Assembly: GCF_008123515.1 (NCBI RefSeq)
Contig: NZ_VSSR01000029.1
Coordinates: 186,001-250,000, forward strand
Reading direction: 5' to 3'
Source: Bradyrhizobium cytisi
GTDB lineage: Bacteria; Pseudomonadota; Alphaproteobacteria; Rhizobiales; Xanthobacteraceae
Length of the DNA: 64,000 bases
The position numbers and the translations under genes are program-made. Under the pieces are notes generated by a model. The model had not been told where the DNA came from and searched no databases. It was given only the letters and a program-made list of their open reading frames with translations. Numbering within the stretch: position 1 is the first letter of the stretch; each line of letters starts with the position of its first letter. Positions 1-8,917 of this stretch are shown in pieces.

Positions 1-101
1 AATATCGTCCGAGGCGGGGCCGCGCATCTGCTTGCGGATGATGGTTGGGGTCGGATCAGAGCCGACCGGCTCACAAGTCGTCTAGATCATCCGGCTTGGG
101 A

Positions 102-1796
102 TCAGACGACCGCCCCGGCTTTGCTTTCGCCGAGCACGCTGTCGACCGACCGAAGCCAAGCCGCGCTGTCGGTCTTTTCCGCGAGGCCTTCAGCCTGCAG
201 CAGATCGCGCAGCTGTGCATGGGCGCCGACGATGCAGAAGGCGATACGCCGGGAGGCAAGCTCGTCATAGAGATCGTGCAACATACGCGCGCCCGCCAGA
301 TCGATATAGGGCGACGCCGAGAGATCGCAGACTATCAGCCTGATATCGACTGACCTCAGCAAGGTGTCCAACACTGCTTCCAGGATCGTTTCAGCATTGA
401 TGTAGAGTAGCGAGGCTTCGGGCCGGAACGCGATGACGCCGACCAGCGGCTCGACACCCTCATGCCTCGCATTGTCGGAGTAACGGCCGGTACCTGGGAG
501 CCGGCCGAGGAAAGCGACATTTGGACGTGAGGCCCGCGCCAGGAGCAGGACAATCGACGCAATGGCCGCCAGCAGGACGCCTTGCAATATCCCCAGGAGC
601 AACACGGACAGGAGCGCAATCGCCGCGGCATAAAAGTCAATGCGGCTGACTTGCCACATCCGCAACAGCGCACGGATGTCCACCAGCCTGTAGACTGCGG
701 CAAAGACGATAGCCGCAAGCACTGCCTTGGGCAGGTTCGTCAACAGCCCTGTGAAGAACAGCAAGCACAGCGCCAGCGTCACCGAGCAGATTACCAGCGC
801 CAGCGGCGTGCGCGCGCCCGCATTGTCGTTGACGGCGGATTGCGACAGGCCACCGGCGACGGGGTAGCCGTTGCCGAAGGCGGTGACGACGTTCGCCGCC
901 GCCAGCCCCAAGAACTCCTGCCGGACATCAAGGACGTAGCCGTGCTTGGCGGCGAAGCTGCGGGCGGCCGAGACACCTTCTATGTAGGCCAGCAGCACGC
1001 ATCCCGCGGCCAATGGGAACAGCTCGTCGGGCTCCACTAGGCCAAAGCTGGGTACGCCGATCGCCGGCAATCCCTCGGGAATCTTGCCGGTGACTGGCAC
1101 GCCAAGCGAGGGAAAACCAAGCAGTGTCGCCAGGACGATCGACAGCGTCATGATCGTGAGTCCGACCGGCTTTCCCGGCAGCCGCCGCTCGCCCAGCAGC
1201 AGCAACAAGAGCGCGACGGCTCCGATCGCCAGCACCAGCCAATTGATGTCTCCGAGCTGGCCCGCGAACTTGATGGCGCGATCGAAGACATTGTGACCGC
1301 CCCCGGCGACGCCGAACAGGCTCGGCAGCTGGCTCATCATGATGGTGAGTCCGGCGCCGGCCTTGAAGCCAACCAGAATACTGTCGCTGACCAGGCGGAC
1401 GAGAACGCTGAGCTTGAACAACCAGGCGATCAGACAAAGCAGCGCCACCGTGCATGCGGCCAGGCTGGCGATCTCAGCGTATTTCGCCGGGTCTCCGCCG
1501 GCCAGCGCCCCGACCGTGGCCGCAATCATCAGCGAGATCGCGGAGGTCGGACCGACTGCAAGCTGGCGCGACGACCCGAGCAGCGCATAGCCGATCCCGC
1601 CGAGCATGTAACCATAGATGCCGATCTGGGGCGGCAGGCCCGCCAGCGCTGCGTAGGCCAGTGACACGGGGATGGCGTAAGCCGCGAGGGTGATGCCAGC
1701 GATGGCGTCCGAACGCAGCCAAGCACTGCGATACTGCGCAAGCCAGATCGCGGGCGGAAAGAGGAGGATCCAGCGCGATTTACGCTCAGAGGACAT
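102..1796 (-). CDS. SulP-family anion permease with C-terminal STAS domain
   Basis: A 564-residue inner-membrane protein of the SulP/SLC26 family, which carries sulfate, bicarbonate or similar anions. The first ~430 residues are a run of hydrophobic helices, including a GPTSAISLMIAATVGALAGG stretch typical of the SulP core. The last ~110 residues form a soluble STAS domain with the SPYIDLAGARML strand-helix pattern. The ATG overlaps the TGA of the upstream DUF1275 gene by one base (ATGA), so the two are probably translationally coupled. The anion carried cannot be read from the sequence. The pair points away from a FixK box at 2533-2546 and may belong to the FixK regulon, which is inference. 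Confidence 0.9.
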   Translation of the reverse strand: MSSERKSRWILLFPPAIWLAQYRSAWLRSDAIAGITLAAYAIPVSLAYAALAGLPPQIGIYGYMLGGIGYALLGSSRQLAVGPTSAISLMIAATVGALAGGDPAKYAEIASLAACTVALLCLIAWLFKLSVLVRLVSDSILVGFKAGAGLTIMMSQLPSLFGVAGGGHNVFDRAIKFAGQLGDINWLVLAIGAVALLLLLLGERRLPGKPVGLTIMTLSIVLATLLGFPSLGVPVTGKIPEGLPAIGVPSFGLVEPDELFPLAAGCVLLAYIEGVSAARSFAAKHGYVLDVRQEFLGLAAANVVTAFGNGYPVAGGLSQSAVNDNAGARTPLALVICSVTLALCLLFFTGLLTNLPKAVLAAIVFAAVYRLVDIRALLRMWQVSRIDFYAAAIALLSVLLLGILQGVLLAAIASIVLLLARASRPNVAFLGRLPGTGRYSDNARHEGVEPLVGVIAFRPEASLLYINAETILEAVLDTLLRSVDIRLIVCDLSASPYIDLAGARMLHDLYDELASRRIAFCIVGAHAQLRDLLQAEGLAEKTDSAAWLRSVDSVLGESKAGAVV

Positions 1797-2470
1797 CAGA
1801 GCCCGCCCTCGTCACTTGAGACTTCGCAGAGCAACAGCACGACCAGCAGTGCGATCATGGGCAGACCGAGCGCCAGGTTCGGGATTTGCTTGGTCGCGAA
1901 GGCGCCCACAGCCGCCCCAAGACCGAACGTGACGCACAAGGTGGCGAAAATGCCGGGCGGTCGGAGCGACCCATTACCGGAGGCCGCAGCGAACAGGCCT
2001 TCAATCGCCTGCCGCATGTTGCCCGTGATCATGACGGAGCTGTAGACGACGCCCTCAACCCTCGTGAAGACGGCGCTCTGTACGGCGGCGACGAAGGAAA
2101 TGCCAAGTGTTCCCGCGAGATCCGGCAGGCGGTTGTGCAGGACGGCGATAGCGACCAACAGCAGGATTTCGAGCAGAGTGCTGATCGCGCTGGCGCGCTC
2201 TCCGGTTGCGCGGCGCAGCCACGCCGCGACGACGATGCCAAACGCGAACGCAAGGATCGGTGGGACAAAGTGGAGCGCTTTCGTCCAGTTGCCGATCGAA
2301 CCATAGACCCACGACAGGACAAGATTGGCAGTCTGCGCGTTAGCCATGACGCCATGGACGATCCAGGTGTAGGCGTCGAGATAGCCGCCGGCGAAGGCCA
2401 GCAACAGCGCGATTGGCACCGTTTCGTCGCGGCGTATCGACGAAGCAGCGGCGGAATCCATCGTACTCAT
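1796..2470 (-). CDS. DUF1275 (YoaK-like) membrane protein
   Basis: A 224-residue protein with about six hydrophobic segments, matching the DUF1275/YoaK family (motifs GGYLDAYTWIVHGVMANAQT near the N terminus and a central TRVEGVVYSSVMITGNMR stretch). The biochemical role of the family is unknown. It is the first gene of a two-gene unit with the SulP permease. Its start at 2470 lies about 70 bp from the centre of the FixK box at 2533-2546. A second in-frame ATG at 2461 is possible. Confidence 0.85.
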   Translation of the reverse strand: MSTMDSAAASSIRRDETVPIALLLAFAGGYLDAYTWIVHGVMANAQTANLVLSWVYGSIGNWTKALHFVPPILAFAFGIVVAAWLRRATGERASAISTLLEILLLVAIAVLHNRLPDLAGTLGISFVAAVQSAVFTRVEGVVYSSVMITGNMRQAIEGLFAAASGNGSLRPPGIFATLCVTFGLGAAVGAFATKQIPNLALGLPMIALLVVLLLCEVSSDEGGL

Positions 2471-2532
2471 GTCCGAACGTCAGGTTTTGAAATCCTGCGG
2501 CTCCACAGGGAGCGGCTTGCCGCCGACTAGGA

Positions 2533-2546
2533 TTGATCTGGATCAA
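2533..2546. promoter_or_regulatory. FixK/FNR box (perfect), divergent promoter region
   Basis: TTGATCTGGATCAA is an exact TTGAT-N4-ATCAA palindrome. Its centre is 62 bp before the ATG of the AspT-like gene and 70 bp before the ATG of the DUF1275 gene, a spacing that suits class II activation in both directions. The TTGAT core is the operator known for FNR and rhizobial FixK proteins. An automatic start call at 2533 for the rightward gene would be wrong, because it reads the box as codons. Confidence 0.85.
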
Positions 2547-2601
2547 GTATCGGAGAGTTTCAGCAACCAGATTTGGCGCAAATTGCTCGAGGGCACGCGC
2601 A

Positions 2602-4290
2602 ATGAGCACAGTCAAATGGGTCATCTCCGCCGCACCGGAAATCTTCCTGCTGCTGTCGGTTGCGCTCGGCACCATTCTTGGCCGCGTTCGGATCTTCGGC
2701 TTTTCGATCGGCACCACCGCGTGCACGCTCATCGTAGCCGTCCTGATCGGGCAGCTCGGCACCTTCACGTTTCCGTCCCTGCTGAGAGTCATTCTCTTCA
2801 GCCTGTTCGTGTTCACGATCGGTTACCGGTCGGGGCCAGAGTTCTTTGCCTCGCTGAGTATCCGGACCTTAGCGCAGGTTGCGCTCGCGCTCGTGCTTGG
2901 CGGCACCGGCCTCGTCATCGTTCTCGTATTTGCCAATGTGTTTGCGCTCGGTCCCGGCACCGCTTCGGGTCTCGCTGCGGGAGCCCTGACGCAGTCATCG
3001 GTCATCGGCACGGCGTCCGGAGCACTCGCCCAGCTCGGGCTCGCCAAGGACGTACTGGAGCAGCAGGAGGCGAACATCGCCGCCGGCTATGCGGTGACTT
3101 ACGTCCTTGGTTACATCCTCACGCTTCTGTTCGTGCCATTTGTCGCGCCGAAATTGATGCAGATCGATTTAAAGACGGAGGCCGCGAAGCTTGAAGCGGA
3201 GCTGTCCGGAGGAAATCCGCCACAGACGGAAAATCTGCACTATCGAAAATTCCAGGCCCGCGCCTACCGGGTGTCAGCCGCGGCGGGACGGACCGTCGGC
3301 GCCGTGGAAGACGAGATCGGCAGCCGCAGCGTGATCGAGCGGATTGTGCGGCAGGGAGCTGACGTCGAGCCGCATCGCGAGACCGTTCTTGAAGCGAACG
3401 ACGACATCGTCATCGCAGGTCGCACCGCCGCCATTGTCGCTGCAAAACCGATTGTTGGCACCGAGATCGACGCCGATGAGATCCTGAAGGCGCTTCCCGG
3501 CAACGTGGTCGACGTCCTCGTCGACAATCGCAAGCTCCATGGCCGCTCTGTCAAGGACGTGGCTGAACGCGTCGGCGACGCTGCGCGAGGCGTGTTTCTG
3601 CGCACCCTAACGCGGATGGGACGCGAGGTCCCCTTGAGCTCGGATACCCGCGTCTATGTCGGCGACGTCATGACGCTGGTCGGCAGCACCCGCAACATCG
3701 AGCGCGCCGCGGCGCGCGTCGGACAGATCCTTCGCTCCGAAGATCGCACCGACGTTGCATTCCTTACCGCCGGCATCGCCGTGGGTCTGCTCGCCGGTCT
3801 TGCGAGCATCAAGATCGGATCGGTGCCCCTGACGTTGGGAGGTGGCGGCGGCGCCCTGATTGCAGGACTTTTCTGCGGCTGGCTGCGCTCGCGGCGGCCG
3901 ACGATGGGCGCAATGCCGCCCGCAGCGCAGCAAACACTGAGCGACCTCGGGCTCGGCGGTTTCATCGCGGCGATCGGGCTCGGCAACGGCCATGCGGCCT
4001 GGGTCGCGATCCAGTCGCACGGCATGCTGCTCGTCGGCATGGGCCTGGTCGTCACGCTGGTGCCGCTGGTCGTGACCACCCTGTTTGCTCATCGCGTGCT
4101 GCGCATGAATCCTGTCATCATCTGCGGTGCGCTGGCCGGCGCCATGACGGTCGACGCTGCCGTGACCGGCGCATGTGAGGTTGCAGAGAGTCAGACGCCG
4201 GTGCTCGGCGTTGCCGTGCCTTACGCGGTTGGCAACGTCGTCTTGACCGTACTCGGCCCGATCATCGTGGCCAGCACTTTCGCCAATTGA
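2602..4290 (+). CDS. AspT/YidE-like transporter with two RCK_C domains
   Basis: A 562-residue inner-membrane transporter of the aspartate:alanine exchanger type. The order is an N-terminal block of ~5 membrane helices, a central soluble part with two TrkA-C/RCK_C-like domains (about residues 190-365; note the V.DV.V.NRKLHGRSVKDV pattern), then a C-terminal block of ~5 helices. I place the start at the ATG at 2602 because the longer reading frame runs through the FixK box. The substrate is not known; family members exchange amino acids or dicarboxylates. The esterase gene follows 11 bp downstream. A FixK box 62 bp upstream predicts induction at low oxygen. Confidence 0.85.
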   Translation: MSTVKWVISAAPEIFLLLSVALGTILGRVRIFGFSIGTTACTLIVAVLIGQLGTFTFPSLLRVILFSLFVFTIGYRSGPEFFASLSIRTLAQVALALVLGGTGLVIVLVFANVFALGPGTASGLAAGALTQSSVIGTASGALAQLGLAKDVLEQQEANIAAGYAVTYVLGYILTLLFVPFVAPKLMQIDLKTEAAKLEAELSGGNPPQTENLHYRKFQARAYRVSAAAGRTVGAVEDEIGSRSVIERIVRQGADVEPHRETVLEANDDIVIAGRTAAIVAAKPIVGTEIDADEILKALPGNVVDVLVDNRKLHGRSVKDVAERVGDAARGVFLRTLTRMGREVPLSSDTRVYVGDVMTLVGSTRNIERAAARVGQILRSEDRTDVAFLTAGIAVGLLAGLASIKIGSVPLTLGGGGGALIAGLFCGWLRSRRPTMGAMPPAAQQTLSDLGLGGFIAAIGLGNGHAAWVAIQSHGMLLVGMGLVVTLVPLVVTTLFAHRVLRMNPVIICGALAGAMTVDAAVTGACEVAESQTPVLGVAVPYAVGNVVLTVLGPIIVASTFAN

Positions 4291-4301
4291 AGGAGGCGCA
4301 C

Positions 4302-5189
4302 GTGAACTCCCGGAAGCCTTTGGGCCTAAAAGGGATATGGACAGCTTTGAGCATCTTGGCCTCCCTTCTTGCTCCTGCACGCGCCGAAGAGAACGCCCGT
4401 ATCCAGGAGGAGGTCTGGGCCCTGCCGCTACCGCTGCCGATGTTCGCATATGTGGTTCGGCCCGTCGGAAACGGCCCCTTCCCGTTGGCGATCATGAACC
4501 ACGGCGTCTCCCTCAAACCGGTTGATCGCAGCTTCTTCCCGCTAGTGGAATTCCGCGACGCCGCGAAGTGGTTCGCAAAACGCGGCTATTTCGTCGTGGC
4601 ACCGGTCGGCACCGGCTACGGCGCGGCCGCCATCGATATCCCCGAACGGGGACTCTACGGTCCCTTCTTCTCCAAGGTCGGAAACTGCACTAATCCCAAC
4701 TTTCACGACGCCGGACGTGCGGTCGCACAGGTCGATCTCTGGATCATCGACTACATGGTGGCCGAGAAGCGCGTTCTGCCGAAGGATGTCATCGTCATCG
4801 GACAGTCCGCAGGCGGCTGGGCTTCCATTGCGCTTTCGAGCGCAAACCCGCCGCAGGTGAAGGCGATCATTACCTTCGCAGCAGGACGCGGCGGCCGAGT
4901 CGACGGCAAGCCCGACAAGAATTGCGCCCCGGACAAGCTGGTTGAAGCGACTGCCGATTTCGGCCGGACCTCGCGGGTGCCAATGCTGTGGCTCTATATC
5001 GAAAACGACACGTTCTTCGGCCCGGCTCTATCCAAGCGCATGCACGACGCCTTCACCGCTGCCGGCGGGAGGGCCGAATATCATCTGATGCCGCCTTTTG
5101 GCAACGAAGGGCACTTCTTCATCGGATCGCCCGACACGATCGCGACGTGGTCACCACTCGTCGAACGATTCCTCGACGCGCAGAAATAG
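4302..5189 (+). CDS. Exported alpha/beta hydrolase (dienelactone-hydrolase-like)
   Basis: A 295-residue protein with a signal peptide (hydrophobic core about residues 11-25, cleavage near ARA-EE) and an alpha/beta hydrolase fold. The nucleophile elbow is GQSAGG with Ser169, and a late GHFF histidine completes the likely triad. I choose the GTG at 4302 because AGGAGG ends 5 bases before it; an upstream TTG at 4287 lacks such a site. It probably acts in the periplasm on an ester or peptide. It follows the transporter at 11 bp, so it is co-transcribed and likely FixK-driven. The substrate is unknown. Confidence 0.8.
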   Translation: MNSRKPLGLKGIWTALSILASLLAPARAEENARIQEEVWALPLPLPMFAYVVRPVGNGPFPLAIMNHGVSLKPVDRSFFPLVEFRDAAKWFAKRGYFVVAPVGTGYGAAAIDIPERGLYGPFFSKVGNCTNPNFHDAGRAVAQVDLWIIDYMVAEKRVLPKDVIVIGQSAGGWASIALSSANPPQVKAIITFAAGRGGRVDGKPDKNCAPDKLVEATADFGRTSRVPMLWLYIENDTFFGPALSKRMHDAFTAAGGRAEYHLMPPFGNEGHFFIGSPDTIATWSPLVERFLDAQK

Positions 5190-5201
5190 CCGCAGAGGCC
5201 G

Positions 5202-5831
5202 ATGCCTGGAGACACAACCATGATCGACGCAGATTCAACACCTTGGCCCAGACATACGCGCGCCTGCCTGTCGATTTTATTCGCAGCCGCCATTGCCGGA
5301 CCAGCTTCGGTTCGGAACGTCGCTGCGCAAGATCAGGCGCGCGACGCAAAGCCCGCCAAAATCGCGCCCCGCGGGCAGCGCGAAGCCAAGGACATCACCT
5401 TCGGGGACTGGCAGAAGCTCTGCTTCAAGCCGGGAGGTGCGCCTGCGCTGTGCCGGACGTCGATCACGGGCAAGTTTCCGACCGGCCAAAGTGCCGTGCG
5501 CTTGGACCTGATCGAGCGTGACGGCGACCGCACCGCGCGGCTGCAATTGTTCGTTCCGGTCGGTATGTATCTGCAACAGCCAGCCAAACTGACGGTCGAT
5601 CGGGGGCATTCCCGATTGTTGCCCTATACCTGGTGCCTGACCAATGCCTGCATCGCCGCCGACGCTACGGATTCCAAGTTCATCAAGGACATGGAAGCCG
5701 GCAAGGTCCTGGTGCTCGAGGTCACCGATTCCAACCTTCTGTCTCTGACGACATCGTTGCCGCTGGCGCAGTTCGCTTCGGTTCACAACGGCGCGCCCGC
5801 ACAGACCCTGGAGCAGGACATCGAGGAGTGA
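5202..5831 (+). CDS. Invasion-associated locus B (IalB) family protein
   Basis: A 209-residue exported protein. An N-terminal hydrophobic signal (about residues 22-42, ending near VAAQ) is followed by an IalB domain, seen as FGDWQKLCFK, a LFVPVGMYL strand and a paired-cysteine PYTWCLTNACIA motif. IalB proteins are periplasmic or envelope proteins named from Bartonella; in free-living rhizobia the role is unclear. The start could be the ATG at 5202 or the one at 5220, which has GGAG 8 bases upstream. It lies 12 bp after the esterase and is probably the third gene of the FixK-box-led unit. Confidence 0.8.
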   Translation: MPGDTTMIDADSTPWPRHTRACLSILFAAAIAGPASVRNVAAQDQARDAKPAKIAPRGQREAKDITFGDWQKLCFKPGGAPALCRTSITGKFPTGQSAVRLDLIERDGDRTARLQLFVPVGMYLQQPAKLTVDRGHSRLLPYTWCLTNACIAADATDSKFIKDMEAGKVLVLEVTDSNLLSLTTSLPLAQFASVHNGAPAQTLEQDIEE

Positions 5832-5846
5832 GCACGCGAGACAGGA

Positions 5847-6221
5847 TCAGACGTCCTTGGCGCAAACGCGTTCAATGGAGTCGATGAGAGCACTTGCTGC
5901 GAAGGGCTTGGCCAAGTAGGCGGCACACCCGGACTGCATCGCGGCCGCCTGGTTGGCATGGCAGTCGTTGCCGGTAATGTAGATGACGGGGACAGTAGTG
6001 CCCTCGCTTGCCAGCCTGCGGCGGAGGGAGATGCCCGACTCTCCGTCCAGATTGATATCCAGAACGATGCAGCACGCCTCTTCGAAGCAGCCATAACGAA
6101 GCAACGCACCGGCTGACTCGAAAGCAACAGCATCAAAGCCGTGCTTCCGAAGCAAACGTTCCATGCTTCGACGCATTGATGAATCATCGTCCACGACGTA
6201 AATCGACTTACGTGCAAACAA
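5847..6221 (-). CDS. Single-domain response regulator (FixJ-type receiver)
   Basis: A 124-residue protein made only of a receiver domain: acidic pocket DDD at 11-13, phosphoacceptor Asp55 in LDINL, a conserved T in YITGN and Lys in AKPF. It has no DNA-binding or enzymatic output domain, so it must act by protein contact or as a phosphate sink. No intact histidine kinase gene is visible nearby. It is followed, on the same strand but 200 bp upstream, by a full FixJ-like regulator. Confidence 0.9.
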   Translation of the reverse strand: MFARKSIYVVDDDSSMRRSMERLLRKHGFDAVAFESAGALLRYGCFEEACCIVLDINLDGESGISLRRRLASEGTTVPVIYITGNDCHANQAAAMQSGCAAYLAKPFAASALIDSIERVCAKDV

Positions 6222-6423
6222 TGGGACCTGGCTTTCTCATTGGAAACTTGGCACTCGCGTCGCAACGACGCTGCACGGCAAAGGTTCCTGCGCCAATCCG
6301 ACGGCTAACGACACCGGCATGTAGGCAGTCCCGGCCGAATTATGTCAACAATATTTCATATTGTCCTATCGTACAGGTCCTCATCGCGCCCCTGACGATA
6401 GCGTACGAAAACCGGCCCTCGAT

Positions 6424-7047
6424 TCACGTCTCTCCCGACTCCAGAAGGCCGAGTCGCTCGGCAGCGGAAACCAGTTCGGCAAACGACGGCACCTGCATTT
6501 TTGTCATTACCTGATGGCGGTGCGCCTTCACCGTGCGCTCGGTCGTTCCAAGCTCATAGGCGATCTGCTTGTTGATCTTACCGCGCACGACTAGATCGAA
6601 GACTTGCCGTTCGCGCCGTGTCAAAGACGCCAAGTGGGAACGAAGGAAATTCAGTTTGCTCGCTTGGCCGCTCACCACCTCGTGTCGCGCCAATGCACGT
6701 TCAATCACTTCCATCAGCTGTTGCGATGATACGGGCTTGGTGAGAACATCTTCCGCGCCGGCTTTGATCGCTCTGACGGTCATAGCGGTGTCGGCATGTC
6801 CAGTGACGAAGACGATCGGCAAGCTCGACTGGCATTGGGCGAGGTGGGCTTGCAACTCGGGGCCGCTCAGACCTGGAATCTGCACGTCGAGCAGAACACA
6901 TCCCGGATGATCAAACCCCGGCAGATCCTCGAGGAGCTGCCCCGCCGAGGCGTAGGTGACAACGTCGTATCCGGCCAGCTTGAGCCGACGCTCAACGGCC
7001 ATCCGGAAGGATGCGTCGTCGTCCACGACATAAACGAAGCCCGGCAA
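6424..7047 (-). CDS. FixJ/LuxR-type two-component response regulator
   Basis: A 207-residue regulator with an N-terminal receiver (acidic pocket DDD 9-11, phosphoacceptor Asp54 in LLDVQIPG, VTGHAD, LTKPV) and a C-terminal LuxR-type helix-turn-helix (about residues 140-195, LTRRERQVFDLVVRG and TERTVKAHRHQVM). This is the architecture of FixJ, NodW and TodT. No cognate sensor kinase lies in the window, so it is an orphan here. It is divergent from the FixK-like gene, separated by 366 bp, and could control it by analogy with the FixLJ-FixK cascade; that link is inference. Confidence 0.9.
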   Translation of the reverse strand: MPGFVYVVDDDASFRMAVERRLKLAGYDVVTYASAGQLLEDLPGFDHPGCVLLDVQIPGLSGPELQAHLAQCQSSLPIVFVTGHADTAMTVRAIKAGAEDVLTKPVSSQQLMEVIERALARHEVVSGQASKLNFLRSHLASLTRRERQVFDLVVRGKINKQIAYELGTTERTVKAHRHQVMTKMQVPSFAELVSAAERLGLLESGET

Positions 7048-7413
7048 TGTTTTCCCCCGACCCGCTCTTGCAAGCAGAAAGACCTAGTGCTCGCGCAAGC
7101 CTTAGAAGAAGCAAACTCAGCGGGCGCGTTAAAACCACGCCGTCATCATCCAAACAAAGCAGCCCGTTTGACCGGGCGCTACTCAACGAAATCTTGGTCT
7201 TTAGCCCTATTCCACACAATCCGACAGAACATCTGACACGCTTGTTGCTTAGCGCATCATACGCTTCCCTGTACGTTGGTACAATGCACCTCGGGACAAT
7301 GGCCGGAAGCGCCAATTTTGGCCTAAACAACCCCTGCGGGAACGGTGACTTCTCGGCGGCTCCTTATTCCCGGCGATGGAAATAGAGCATCCCCATCAGT
7401 TCGGGAGTAGGCC
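7048..7413. other. Intergenic region between divergent regulators
   Basis: 366 bp without a convincing gene. It holds the promoters of the FixJ-like and the FixK-like regulators. There is no TTGAT-N4-ATCAA box. GTACGTTGGTAC at 7271-7282 contains a short inverted repeat, and TTGGTACAATG (7275-7285) recurs at about 26935. The role of either is unknown. Confidence 0.4.
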
Positions 7414-8097
7414 ATGTTCGTTCGCAGCGCTGCCGATGCCTCCTCGCCGCTTCATTCGCTCCGCGAGCTAGGGTTAAACACCGACTCAAATCCGATCATC
7501 AGTTTAAACGAATTTACCTACAAAAAGGGCTCCGAAGTCTACGGGGAAAAGGAGCCCGCAGAGTACGTCTATCAGGTGAAGAGAGGCGCCGTGCGGAGCT
7601 ACAAGCTACTGTCGGACGGGCGCCGCCAGATCGGCGCGTTTCATTTGGCCGGCGATATTTTCGGGCTGGAGAACGGCAGCTCGCACAGATTCACGACTGA
7701 AGCGATCGTCGACACCACGGTTCGCCTGGTGAGGCGACAAAGTCTGGAGCTGGTTGCGCAGGACGACGCCATGGTGGCCCGCAACCTGCTGAGCATGACC
7801 ACCAGCAATCTTCAGCATGCGGAAGACCACATGCTGCTGCTCGGCCGCAAGACGTCGCTGGAGCGGGTTGCAGCCTTCCTGATGGAGATGGACCAGCGGC
7901 TAACGGCCGCAGGCATCATGGCGCTACCAATGTCGCGGCGCGACATCGCCGATTATCTCGGATTGACGCTTGAAACGGTATCCCGCGCGCTGTCGCGGTT
8001 GCATGAACTCGGTATCCTCGGCTTCATCGGAAACAATCAGCGCCAGATAGTGCTGCTGGACAGGCCGCAGCTCGCTAGCCTCGATCTCCAGAACTAG
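7414..8097 (+). CDS. CRP/FNR-family regulator of the FixK type, without cysteines
   Basis: A 227-residue transcription factor. An N-terminal cyclic-nucleotide-binding fold (about residues 28-140, YVYQVKRGAVRSYKLLSDGRRQIGAF, very FixK-like) is followed by a C-terminal helix-turn-helix (about 173-195). The recognition helix carries ETVSR (187-191), the residues that read TTGAT half sites in FNR and FixK. There is not one cysteine, so an FNR iron-sulfur cluster is impossible, and so is the single-cysteine redox switch known in B. diazoefficiens FixK2. It is the best local candidate to act on the FixK boxes around it, although a FixK2 encoded elsewhere could do the same. Its 3' end overlaps the convergent channel gene by 23 bp. 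Confidence 0.9.
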   Translation: MFVRSAADASSPLHSLRELGLNTDSNPIISLNEFTYKKGSEVYGEKEPAEYVYQVKRGAVRSYKLLSDGRRQIGAFHLAGDIFGLENGSSHRFTTEAIVDTTVRLVRRQSLELVAQDDAMVARNLLSMTTSNLQHAEDHMLLLGRKTSLERVAAFLMEMDQRLTAAGIMALPMSRRDIADYLGLTLETVSRALSRLHELGILGFIGNNQRQIVLLDRPQLASLDLQN

Positions 8098-8533
8098 ACC
8101 CGGGCGCCGCAATCGCGGCGAGATGTTCGATTGTCTTGCGCAGCACCTCGAACAGGACGGCGGTCGACCAGCCAAACATCAGGATGCCGTTCATCGCGGT
8201 CATCGGTCCCGTCAGCCGCCACCGCTCCACGGGAGTGATATCGCCATAGCCGAGTGTGGTGTAGTTCACGAAGGTGAAATATAGCAGATCGCTTCTCGGA
8301 GGTGCCGCGCCGACCACGGCGTAGGCCAACGCCCAGACGAGAACCTCGACAGTGTGCGCCACCATCAAAATGACAGCAGTCGTGACCATCACGGCCATCA
8401 GATGCGAACGGGGCCGCGCCGTGTGCTTCAATCCGGCAGTACGAGCGATGTCGATGGCCGCAACGGTCACAAGCGCGTGAATCATGATGTTGATCACGCT
8501 GATAAACGTGCCGAGCAGGAATTGAACCGCCAT
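8075..8533 (-). CDS. Two-transmembrane potassium channel (Ion_trans_2)
   Basis: A 152-residue membrane protein whose pore region contains the selectivity filter TTLGYGD followed by a C-terminal helix, as in KcsA-like two-helix channels. Two extra hydrophobic segments precede the pore. It has no RCK domain, so gating is not evident. It is the last gene of a leftward run (double hydrolase, hydrolase, phasin, channel) that starts below the FixK box at 12355-12368. Why a K+ channel is grouped with polyester-type genes is not clear. Confidence 0.85.
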   Translation of the reverse strand: MAVQFLLGTFISVINIMIHALVTVAAIDIARTAGLKHTARPRSHLMAVMVTTAVILMVAHTVEVLVWALAYAVVGAAPPRSDLLYFTFVNYTTLGYGDITPVERWRLTGPMTAMNGILMFGWSTAVLFEVLRKTIEHLAAIAAPGSSSGDRG

Positions 8534-8560
8534 CGCGTGCCTCGGTGGTGGCGGAACAGC

Positions 8561-8905
8561 TCAATTCTTGGGCGTAAAGGCCCCTGTCGCCGCCTTCATC
8601 GCGGATTCGCCCATGCTCCTGGTCTGAGCGGTGAGCAACCGCATCTGCGCTTGGAAGAAATCGGACTGTATCTCGAGCGCGTCCTGCATGTCATTGGCCT
8701 GCTTGTCGCCGAGCTCAAACGTTGCAGTGACGTTGCGCTCCATGAAGCCGCAGAACTCCTTGGCGTGGTTCGCAATTGGGAGCGGTGAGGCGCTTAGGCC
8801 CTTCTCCAGCTGCTCGAAATATTCCGCATTGGCCTTGCGCGGCCGGCCAAGCGTCTCGACCAGCATCATGCGGATGCCTTCGGCAGATGGATTAACATCG
8901 GCCAT
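8561..8905 (-). CDS. Phasin-family protein
   Basis: A 114-residue, mostly helical protein with the phasin signature region ALEIQSDFFQAQMRLLTAQTR at about residues 77-97. Phasins coat polyhydroxyalkanoate granules and keep them from merging. Typical alphaproteobacterial phasins are about 110-150 residues, so this one is full length. It sits between a hydrolase gene (12 bp away) and a K+ channel gene. Its presence supports a storage-polymer role for the neighbourhood. Confidence 0.85.
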   Translation of the reverse strand: MADVNPSAEGIRMMLVETLGRPRKANAEYFEQLEKGLSASPLPIANHAKEFCGFMERNVTATFELGDKQANDMQDALEIQSDFFQAQMRLLTAQTRSMGESAMKAATGAFTPKN

Positions 8906-8917
8906 GGTGTCCTCCTT

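Noticed and set aside
2533..2601. Upstream start codon for the AspT-like transporter
   Set aside because: It reads the FixK box as codons (MIWIK). The same trap occurs for the AI-2E gene at 22287, the CoA-transferase at 13955 and the deacetylase at 39791.
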